Source of the DNA: Dehalococcoidia bacterium
GTDB taxonomy: Bacteria; Chloroflexota; Dehalococcoidia; GIF9; AB-539-J10
Assembly (NCBI GenBank): GCA_030627025.1
Contig: DAOUSX010000072.1
Location: 1 to 6,122, forward strand
Direction: 5' to 3'
Length of the DNA stretch: 6,122 nucleotides
The notes under the pieces are model-generated. The model was given only the letters and a program-made list of their open reading frames with translations, had not been told where the DNA came from and ran no database searches. Shown in pieces: positions 1 through 5,591 of the stretch (its first letter is position 1; every line of letters begins with the position of its first letter). The translations under genes and the position numbers were made by a program.

Positions 1-1391
1 ACGGCTATTATGTTGTGGGAATCGTGGGCTATTGATGAGGCTAAAGCTCCTTTCTTCAAGCCAAAGCCTTTGACCAGTCCCACCCCAATGTTCCCGCTAG
101 CTTTATGCCGTTCCACCACCACGAGCTTCAGGATATCCCTTTCAATGTCAGAGACGGTTATTCCTTGGTCTCTTTTGACCTTTTGCAATCCTTTTCTGGT
201 GATTATTTGCCCCGGGACGATTTCGATAACTGGCTGAGTTTCGCTGTTGGCGGTTGGTCTAATTTGCTCAGTGGTAAATGGCTTCTTAATATGCACTGTA
301 TTTGTCAATTCAGGTGGGATTTTGGGTGTTGAGAATAGACATTTACCCTTTTTAGCTACCAGCTTACCTTGATAGAACACCATATCTACGGTTAATTTGG
401 GAAGTTCGGTGAAGGTGATGAGATGAGCCAGGTAGCCTGGGGCAATAGCCCCAAGGTTACCAAGCTGGAAATATTCAGCGGTATTTATGGTAGCCAATTG
501 CAAAGCTCGAATTGGGTCTAGTCCACGGCTAATGGCTTTTCTCACCACGGCGTCGACATCACCTTCCCGGAGCAAGTCAGAGCAAGTGCGATCATCCACT
601 ACAAAGAAACATCTTTTATAAGTATTGTCATTAATTAGTGGCAGAAGGGCGTCAAGGTTCTTCTCTGAGGAGCCTTCTCTAATCATGAGATACATTCCCC
701 GTTTTAACCTTTCTCTACCTTCTTCAGAAGTTGTGCATTCGTGGTCGGACAGAATTCCTGCTGCCTTATAGGCATTGAGTTTTTTGCCACTGAGTCCCGG
801 GGCATGTCCGTCAATTATTTTGCCTTGTGCAGCATTAATTTTGCGTAGTATTTCGTTATCACCATTTATTACGCCGGGGAAATTCATCATTTCCCCTAGT
901 CCGATAACATTTTGGAGGGTGAGGATTTGCTCTATTTCCTCCACACTAATTCTGGCACCTGATGTTTCAAGAGAAGTTGATGGCACACATGAAGGAGCCA
1001 TGAAGAATATGTCCATGGGCAAGTTTTGTACCCAATCGATAACAAATCTAATACCTTGGATGCCACAAACATTGGCGAGTTCATGCAGGTCGGTGACTGA
1101 GGCTAAAATTCCTCTGGGCACGACTGCTTCAGCATATCGAGCGGGATGGAGCATGGAGCTTTCAATGTGGATATGCCCATCAATTAACGCTGGAGATAAG
1201 TATTCGCCTTCCAGGTCAATGATTTCTCTTGCCTGTGTATAATCTCCTATACCGGCGACCCTATCACCACAAATGGCTACATTACCCTCCTCTATTTCCC
1301 CGATGAAGGTGTTTACAATGCGGGCGTTCTTTAATAGTAGGTCTGGTAGAGAATCCCCTCTGGCTACAGAAATAAGTTCAGCTAGATTCAT
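1..1391 (-). CDS. ade: Adenine deaminase, C-terminus beyond the window
   Basis: Adenine deaminase hydrolyses adenine to hypoxanthine and ammonia in the cytoplasm, for purine salvage. The reading frame is open from the ATG at 1391-1389 to the left edge: about 463 residues of a family usually 570-600 long, so roughly the last 110 are missing. Family landmarks appear in order: the opening LISVARGD (6-13); the amidohydrolase metal motif DGHIHIESSM (71-80); a DLHELANV segment (101-108); PSCVP (133-137); GLGEMMNFPGV (164-174); DGHAPGLSGK (194-203); SDHECTT (215-221); MIREGS (236-241); DDR (266-268); and SSIAHDSHNII just before the edge. The metal-ligand His, Glu and Asp positions I can place are kept. 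Two usually conserved places differ: DPHE is DLHE, and EGH is EGD (276-278). The start lies inside the end of hpt, a 14-base overlap that suggests translational coupling. Identification is secure; activity of the variant is not proven. Confidence 0.95.
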   Translation of the reverse strand, partial: MNLAELISVARGDSLPDLLLKNARIVNTFIGEIEEGNVAICGDRVAGIGDYTQAREIIDLEGEYLSPALIDGHIHIESSMLHPARYAEAVVPRGILASVTDLHELANVCGIQGIRFVIDWVQNLPMDIFFMAPSCVPSTSLETSGARISVEEIEQILTLQNVIGLGEMMNFPGVINGDNEILRKINAAQGKIIDGHAPGLSGKKLNAYKAAGILSDHECTTSEEGRERLKRGMYLMIREGSSEKNLDALLPLINDNTYKRCFFVVDDRTCSDLLREGDVDAVVRKAISRGLDPIRALQLATINTAEYFQLGNLGAIAPGYLAHLITFTELPKLTVDMVFYQGKLVAKKGKCLFSTPKIPPELTNTVHIKKPFTTEQIRPTANSETQPVIEIVPGQIITRKGLQKVKRDQGITVSDIERDILKLVVVERHKASGNIGVGLVKGFGLKKGALASSIAHDSHNIIA

Positions 1392-1920
1392 CGTCCTCAA
1401 AGACACATATGTCTGGTAAGTTGCGGAATTTCTGATCGAGGTCAAGCCCATAACCAACAATAAATTTATCAGGCAAGGTGAAACCTAGATACTCAATAGA
1501 TACTGGAGCCTTACGGCGGGATGGTTTATCAGTTAGGGCACAAACTTTTAGGGAAGCAGGCTTTTTCCTTCTCAAATAATTGAGCAGGAAAGAGAGGGTA
1601 AGCCCGGTATCCACAATATCCTCAATCACCAGGACATCTCTGCCTTTTACAGGAGTTTTAAGCCTTTGAACTACTTTGACTTTGCCTGAACTTTTCATGT
1701 CAGCGCCATAGCTGCAGAGCCTGATGAAATCGATTTCCACTGGCAAATCCAGTTGGCGAATAAGGTCAGCCATAAACACAAAGGAGCCTTTAAGGACGCC
1801 GATAAGCAAAGGATGCTTACCTCGGTAATCTTCTTTTATCTCATTGGCTAGTTTGGCTACGGTGTTCTTTATTTCCTCTCTGGTGATGAGCACTTTAAGT
1901 TGACAATCTTGATCTGGCAT
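1378..1920 (-). CDS. hpt: Hypoxanthine-guanine phosphoribosyltransferase
   Basis: This cytoplasmic purine-salvage enzyme joins hypoxanthine or guanine to PRPP, giving IMP or GMP and pyrophosphate. The 180-residue product has the usual length for bacterial Hpt. It shows the LKGS loop (43-46), a DFIRLCSYG segment (64-72, usually DFM..SSYG), the PRPP-binding signature VLVIEDIVDTG (96-106) with the acidic pair E100-D101 and the presumed catalytic base D104, the DKPSRR motif (131-136) whose Lys contacts the purine, and GYGLD...RNLP (157-170) near the C-terminus. The ATG at 1920-1918 fits the family N-terminus, but no clear Shine-Dalgarno sequence precedes it. It is followed by, and overlaps, ade, whose product is an Hpt substrate. 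Only 47 bases separate it from the oppositely directed tRNA gene, so its promoter must lie there, overlap the tRNA, or be further upstream; I saw no convincing -35/-10 pair. Confidence 0.96.
   Translation of the reverse strand: MPDQDCQLKVLITREEIKNTVAKLANEIKEDYRGKHPLLIGVLKGSFVFMADLIRQLDLPVEIDFIRLCSYGADMKSSGKVKVVQRLKTPVKGRDVLVIEDIVDTGLTLSFLLNYLRRKKPASLKVCALTDKPSRRKAPVSIEYLGFTLPDKFIVGYGLDLDQKFRNLPDICVFEDDESS
1395..1398 (-). promoter_or_regulatory. Ribosome binding site of ade inside hpt
   Basis: Read on the minus strand, GAGG lies three bases before the ATG of ade, within the last codons of hpt. The spacing is somewhat short. It supports the chosen ade start, which also restores the usual N-terminus (MNLAELISVARGD), and is consistent with ribosomes finishing hpt restarting on ade. 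Confidence 0.5.
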
Positions 1921-1932
1921 TATCTTTATCGC

Positions 1933-1961
1933 TTGAATTCCCTATAGCATTCTGCTAAATT
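1933..1961 (+). promoter_or_regulatory. Candidate sigma70-type promoter of tRNA-Ala
   Basis: TTGAAT (1933-1938, four of six consensus bases) is followed after exactly 17 bases by TAAATT (1956-1961, four of six). A TGC directly before the -10 box (1953-1955) makes an extended -10. The predicted start falls at or within a base or two of the first tRNA nucleotide, so the primary transcript would have almost no 5' leader. Each box is weak; spacing, extended -10 and position are the support. Confidence 0.4.
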
Positions 1962-1967
1962 GCGCAT

Positions 1968-2040
1968 GGGGCTGTAGCTCAATCGGGAGAGCGCCTCAAT
2001 GGCATTGAGGAGGTAGTGGGTTCGAATCCCATCAGCTCCA
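1968..2040 (+). tRNA. tRNA-Ala (anticodon GGC)
   Basis: The 73-base sequence folds into a full cloverleaf. The acceptor stem pairs GGGGCTG (1968-1974) with CAGCTCC (2033-2039), including the G3-U70 wobble that is the alanine identity element. The D stem pairs GCTC (1977-1980) with GAGC (1989-1992). The anticodon stem pairs CCTCA (1994-1998) with TGAGG (2006-2010), all Watson-Crick, around the loop ATGGCAT, whose anticodon GGC (2001-2003) reads GCC and GCU. The T arm is GTGGG, TTCGAAT, CCCAT (2016-2032), with one G-U closing pair. The discriminator is A at 2040; the next bases are CAT, so the 3' CCA is not encoded and must be added by tRNA nucleotidyltransferase. Loop positions 32 and 38 are A and U, the pair known to be conserved in bacterial tRNA-Ala(GGC). 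It lies opposite in strand to hpt and dedA. Confidence 0.98.
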
Positions 2041-2053
2041 CATTTACTTTGGA

Positions 2054-2074
2054 GTCAACGCTTATTAAGTTGAC
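2054..2074. terminator. Inverted repeat between tRNA-Ala and dedA ends
   Basis: GTCAAC (2054-2059) and GTTGAC (2069-2074) are perfect inverted repeats around a nine-base loop, 13 bases after the tRNA and 10 bases beyond the dedA stop. Its place between two converging gene ends suits a bidirectional terminator or a 3' processing hairpin. The six-pair stem is weak and neither strand has a T-run after it, so intrinsic termination is doubtful. Confidence 0.3.
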
Positions 2075-2084
2075 ATAAAGCACG

Positions 2085-2756
2085 CTAATTGTTGTTTTCC
2101 TCAAGAGTAGATGTTTCTTCTGTTTGCTCTTTCCTGGTTTGGTGGAAAAAGAAATACCAAATTGTTATTCCTATACCAGCTACTGCCATCACGAGGGCGG
2201 TGATGAACAGGGGGCGAAATTCTGGAGCAAGGAGATTTGATAGGCCACCTCCTAAAGCTCCTAAAGCGAGATAAATCCCCTCCCAGATTAGCAGTTGAAT
2301 GAGCACACCTATAAAGAAGTATCGGAAACGAATGTGTGTTGTACCGTAAGTAACCGAAGCAAGAACTCCAAGTCCCGGGGTAAGCCTTGCCATAATCAGG
2401 TTGGGCAGAGCAAACCTTGCAATTTTCTCCCTTGTCTTTTCTAGGCGTTCCCTTGTGATTCGAATACGCTGGCCAAATTTATCCACGAGCTTGTCTCCAA
2501 AGGAGTGTGAAAACCAATAGGTTGATGTGGAGCCACACAAGCGTCCCGCAGGTGCTACGATCAAGAATGGAACTAGGGAGGAAGTACTACCCGTCCCATG
2601 GACAATCTGGAAGCCGGCAAAAACTATTAGGCCTTCTATGATTGGGTATGTAGGCAGACCCATCTCGGTAATCATAGCGAGCAAGAATATAATAGCCAGC
2701 CCTAATAAGCTGCCTGCGGTCACAGTCCCAAGTATTTGGACTACATCCTGCCACAT
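2085..2756 (-). CDS. DedA-family (VTT-domain) integral membrane protein
   Basis: The 223-residue product matches the DedA/VTT family in layout. DedA-type proteins sit in the cytoplasmic membrane; members have been linked to undecaprenyl-phosphate or phospholipid translocation, membrane homeostasis and drug resistance. Visible are a hydrophobic segment at about 15-30; an acidic and proline-rich EMGLPTYP stretch (31-38) before a second hydrophobic stretch; a third hydrophobic segment at about 60-75; a charged cytoplasmic linker (about 93-113); the family signature region ARLTPGLG (123-130) followed by a long hydrophobic stretch with W158; and a final membrane helix at about 180-205. The tail is hydrophilic, ending in several Glu and Asn. 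The usual PGxR signature reads PGLG, so the family Arg is absent. No clear ribosome binding site precedes the ATG at 2756-2754. Which lipid it moves, if any, cannot be told from sequence. Confidence 0.85.
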   Translation of the reverse strand: MWQDVVQILGTVTAGSLLGLAIIFLLAMITEMGLPTYPIIEGLIVFAGFQIVHGTGSTSSLVPFLIVAPAGRLCGSTSTYWFSHSFGDKLVDKFGQRIRITRERLEKTREKIARFALPNLIMARLTPGLGVLASVTYGTTHIRFRYFFIGVLIQLLIWEGIYLALGALGGGLSNLLAPEFRPLFITALVMAVAGIGITIWYFFFHQTRKEQTEETSTLEENNN

Positions 2757-2823
2757 AGTTACGAATCAGGAAATTCTTTCTTAATCTTTCCAGCCTTTAT
2801 TAACTAAGTTTAGCTTATATGCC

Positions 2824-2849
2824 GTGTGCTAGTAAAGTATCTAGCTCAC
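2824..2849. repeat. Imperfect palindrome in the dedA-metG intergenic region
   Basis: The left arm GTGTGCTAG (2824-2832) and right arm CTAGCTCAC (2841-2849) are inverted repeats with one T-T mismatch among nine positions, around an eight-base centre. It lies between two divergent genes, about 68 bases from the dedA start and 95 from the metG start. It could be an operator or a small hairpin. A match of this quality in a region this size can arise by chance. Confidence 0.3.
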
Positions 2850-2893
2850 TGGCAATATTGGAGAAGGAAACGCTACCGAGTTGACTTTTGGTG

Positions 2894-2921
2894 TTACTTT
2901 TCTAGAGATGGCAGGTATGAT
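2894..2921 (+). promoter_or_regulatory. Candidate promoter of metG
   Basis: TATGAT (2916-2921) matches the -10 consensus at five of six positions and would start transcription near 2928, leaving a leader of roughly 17 bases. The -35 partner is poor: TTACTT (2894-2899) at 16-base spacing. A better -35-like TTGACT (2881-2886) is too far upstream to pair with it. A leader this short leaves no room for a T-box, and no T-box consensus is seen. Confidence 0.35.
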
Positions 2922-2935
2922 AGAGTATTTCGTTT

Positions 2936-2940
2936 GGGGA
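2936..2940 (+). promoter_or_regulatory. Ribosome binding site deciding the metG TTG start
   Basis: GGGGA lies four bases before the TTG at 2945. The frame has a stop at 2921-2923 and no ATG or GTG between it and 2945, so TTG is the only reasonable initiation codon that keeps the conserved FIGVAWPYANG start. Confidence 0.55.
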
Positions 2941-2944
2941 AATC

Positions 2945-4618
2945 TTGAAAGAGCGTATTTTCATCGGTGTAGCCTGGCCTTATGCTAATGGGCCTTTGCA
3001 TCTTGGGCACATTGCCGGAGCATATCTGCCTGCTGATATCTTTGCTCGTTATCATCGCCTTAAAGGCAACGAGGTGCTGATGGTCTCGGGTAGTGACCAG
3101 CATGGAGCGCCAATTTTAATTCGCGCTGACCAAGAATCCAGGTCTCCACAGGAAATAGTGTCTAAGTATCACCAACAATTCCTTGATTGCTGGCAAAAGT
3201 TAGGTATTTCTTTTGATTTATTTACTACCACGGGCACTCAAAACCATGCTCAGGTTGTGCATGATATTTTTCTAACCTTGCTCGATAAGGGTTATCTTTA
3301 TAAGGATAGGACACTGCAAGCTTATTGCCCTAAGTGTCAACGTTTTCTTCCCGACCGCTATCTTAAAGGGGTGTGTCCTTATTGTGGTTTTTCCGAGGCG
3401 AGGGGGGATGAGTGTGACCAGTGTAGCAGACCATTAAATCCCGCGGAGCTCAAGGATTTACATTGTGTTCTTTGTGGCAGTTCACCACGGTTCGAATCTT
3501 CTGAGCATTTCTTTTTACGACTCAGCGCTTTTCAAGATAAGCTAAAGGAATGGGTAGTAGCTCAATCACACTGGCGGAGAAATGTGGCTGGCACTACATG
3601 GAAATTCTTGAATGAAGGGTTAAAGGATAGGGCGATAACTCGCGATATAGATTGGGGTGTAACCGTGCCACAGGTAGGATTTGAGCAGAAGCGAATCTAT
3701 GTTTGGTTCGAGGCAGTTATTGGCTATTTGTCAGCCACTAAAGAGTGGGCGAAGTTCCACCATGAGGAGCAAGCTTGGAAGCCTTTCTGGCAAGGAGATG
3801 CAAAAAGCTTTTACTTTGTAGGTAAGGATAACATTTTTTTCCACATCATTGTTTGGCCGGTGATGCTGATGGGCTATGGTGGGCTAAACTTACCTTACGA
3901 TGTTCCTGCTAATGAATTTTTGACCATAGAAGGAAAGCGGCTTTCTACCAGCCGTAATTGGGCAGTTTGGCTTCCTGATTATCTGGAACGGTATGACGCT
4001 GACCCATTGCGCTATATTTTATCCGCGAATATGCCTGAGACTGGGGATAGTGATTTTTCTTGGCGTGAGTTCGTTCGTCGAGCTAACAATGAATTAGTGG
4101 CCACCTATGGTAATTTGGTTCATCGTGTTCTCAGCTTCGCTTATCGCAATTTTGACGGAGCGGTGCCTTCCCCGGGTGACGTTGATTCACAGAGCCAAAC
4201 ATTGCTTCATGAAGCGGAGACGATGCTTAACGACGTGGATGGGTTGCTTTACCACTGTAGATTCAAGGAGGCAATTAGAGAGGCTATGTCTTTGGCTCAA
4301 AAGGCAAATCGTTATCTTGACAACCAGGCCCCATGGAAAACGATTGAGAAGGACCGGCAAGCTTCAGCTAGATCTATTCATACTGCAATATTGAGCCTAT
4401 CAGCGTTGAAAACTGCTCTTTATCCCTTTCTCCCCTTCAGTTCCGAAAAGCTTCATTCTCTTCTTGGTTTTGAAGGAAGCCCCAGTGAGATCGGTTGGAA
4501 ATTTCAATTGCTGGCAGAGGGGCAAAAGTTGCGCCAACCACAGCCATTATTTAGCAAGCTGGATGAAGATGTTGTTGAGCAAGAGAGTAGTCGACTTGGC
4601 TCAGCGTGTGACTGGTGA
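2945..4618 (+). CDS. metG: Methionine-tRNA ligase (MetRS), class I
   Basis: MetRS attaches methionine to initiator and elongator tRNA-Met in the cytoplasm using ATP. The product is 557 residues, complete, beginning at a TTG codon. The N-terminal Rossmann fold carries the HIGH signature as HLGH (19-22), then GSDQHGAPI (49-57), typical of MetRS. The connective insert has four C-X2-C knuckles (C128/C131, C144/C147, C157/C160, C174/C177), expected to bind two zinc ions. YVWFEAVIGY (252-261) and FVGKDNIFFH (291-300) line the active site. The KMSKS loop reads RLSTS (332-336), both lysines being replaced although K331 lies just before. The C-terminal helical domain reads the anticodon, with NQAPWK (460-465). 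There is no extra C-terminal tRNA-binding domain such as longer MetRS proteins carry. Its stop lies five bases before the polyprenyl synthase gene, suggesting co-transcription. Confidence 0.97.
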   Translation: MKERIFIGVAWPYANGPLHLGHIAGAYLPADIFARYHRLKGNEVLMVSGSDQHGAPILIRADQESRSPQEIVSKYHQQFLDCWQKLGISFDLFTTTGTQNHAQVVHDIFLTLLDKGYLYKDRTLQAYCPKCQRFLPDRYLKGVCPYCGFSEARGDECDQCSRPLNPAELKDLHCVLCGSSPRFESSEHFFLRLSAFQDKLKEWVVAQSHWRRNVAGTTWKFLNEGLKDRAITRDIDWGVTVPQVGFEQKRIYVWFEAVIGYLSATKEWAKFHHEEQAWKPFWQGDAKSFYFVGKDNIFFHIIVWPVMLMGYGGLNLPYDVPANEFLTIEGKRLSTSRNWAVWLPDYLERYDADPLRYILSANMPETGDSDFSWREFVRRANNELVATYGNLVHRVLSFAYRNFDGAVPSPGDVDSQSQTLLHEAETMLNDVDGLLYHCRFKEAIREAMSLAQKANRYLDNQAPWKTIEKDRQASARSIHTAILSLSALKTALYPFLPFSSEKLHSLLGFEGSPSEIGWKFQLLAEGQKLRQPQPLFSKLDEDVVEQESSRLGSACDW

Positions 4619-4619
4619 G
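4614..4619 (+). promoter_or_regulatory. Ribosome binding site of the polyprenyl synthase gene
   Basis: GGTGAG spans the metG stop codon and ends four bases before the ATG at 4624. The placement supports this start and reinitiation by ribosomes leaving metG. Confidence 0.55.
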
Positions 4620-4623
4620 ATAA

Positions 4624-5586
4624 ATGGAGCTTGATACTATCTATCAGCCTATCCAGGAGGACTTACAGAAGGTGGAGGAAAGTCTAGTCTCAGTTGCCGA
4701 TGTCGATATACCTGTTCTAAAGAAGCTACTGGACTACATAATCAAAACTAGTGGCAAGAGGGTTCGTCCTGCCCTTACGTTGTTTAGTGGGAAGTTTTAT
4801 GACTATGATTTGGGATCTTTGATTCGCGTAGCCACAGCAATGGAGCTGCTGCACACCGCTACGTTGGTTCACGACGATGTGGTGGATAACTCGCTGCAGC
4901 GGCGTGGTAAAGCAACAGTAAACAGATTGTGGGGTGATACAAGTGCAGTATTGGTAGGGGATTATCTGTTAGGTAAATGTGCTGAATTAACAGCAGAGAC
5001 GGAAAATATCGAGGTTATGAAGCTTTTCAGCAACACTGCTATGGTCATTTCTTCAGGTGAGTTAAGACAAAAAGGGCTTTCGTTTGATGGGAAACAAAAT
5101 AGGGATGATTATTATCGTTGGATTGCAGCTAAGACTGCCTCTCTTTTTTCAGCAGCAGCTGAGGCGGGAGCAATTTTGGCTAATTCTCCTGAAGAAGCAA
5201 TTCAAGCTTTGAGAGATTATGGCTATAATTTGGGCATGGCTTTTCAGGTTGTAGACGATGTTTTGGACTTTACTGGTAACGAAGTAGAGCTAGGTAAGCT
5301 TCCAGGCTCCGACTTAAGTCAAGGGGTATTGACTTTACCAACCATAATCTTTCTGGAACGCTATCCCAACGATGATACGGTAAAGAAAATTTTGGAAAGT
5401 GAAATTGCCGAACATATAGAATTGGCCAGGGGTAAGATTTGCCAATCGACGGTTATTCAAGACTGTGTTGATATCGCCCGCAATTTTTCGCTCCAAGCTT
5501 GCCAGGCATTGGAAATTTTGCCTGACAAGTTTCCTCGCTCCCATCTGGTTGATTTGGCTCACTACGTTGTGCGAAGGAAAGGATGA
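4624..5586 (+). CDS. Long-chain trans-polyprenyl diphosphate synthase
   Basis: Enzymes of this family add isopentenyl diphosphate units to an allylic diphosphate to build all-trans chains. In a menaquinone-using bacterium the product would be the quinone side chain. The 320-residue length is normal. Seen are GKRVRP (44-49), which binds diphosphate; the first Asp-rich motif DDVVD (84-88) with LQRRG just after (91-95); KTASLF (170-175); and the second Asp-rich motif in FQVVDDVLDF (207-216), with GSDLSQGVLTLP (228-239) following. The residue five before the first Asp-rich motif is Ala (A79). A small residue there leaves the elongation pocket open, which favours long (C35-C50) over C15 or C20 products; this is inference. 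HepT, IspB, SdsA and GGPP synthase look alike, so no gene symbol is given. It is coupled to metG and converges on ftsH with a five-base gap. Confidence 0.93.
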   Translation: MELDTIYQPIQEDLQKVEESLVSVADVDIPVLKKLLDYIIKTSGKRVRPALTLFSGKFYDYDLGSLIRVATAMELLHTATLVHDDVVDNSLQRRGKATVNRLWGDTSAVLVGDYLLGKCAELTAETENIEVMKLFSNTAMVISSGELRQKGLSFDGKQNRDDYYRWIAAKTASLFSAAAEAGAILANSPEEAIQALRDYGYNLGMAFQVVDDVLDFTGNEVELGKLPGSDLSQGVLTLPTIIFLERYPNDDTVKKILESEIAEHIELARGKICQSTVIQDCVDIARNFSLQACQALEILPDKFPRSHLVDLAHYVVRRKG

Positions 5587-5591
5587 AAAAA

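Noticed and set aside
775..1242. Open plus-strand frame of 155 codons opposite ade
   Set aside because: The opposite strand encodes an unbroken, highly conserved adenine deaminase; this translation resembles no protein family I know.
2757..2944. T-box or other riboswitch ahead of metG
   Set aside because: No T-box consensus or strong specifier hairpin is visible, and the best -10 box leaves a leader of only about 17 bases.
2894..3103. Open minus-strand frame crossing the metG start
   Set aside because: It overlaps the conserved HLGH region of metG and has no recognisable domain; it is a shadow of the real gene.
3489..3498. Ten-base repeat of the tRNA T-loop region (GGTTCGAATC) inside metG, considered as an attachment site
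   Set aside because: It is short, lies within a conserved coding frame, does not reach the tRNA 3' end, and no integrase or foreign gene lies between the copies.
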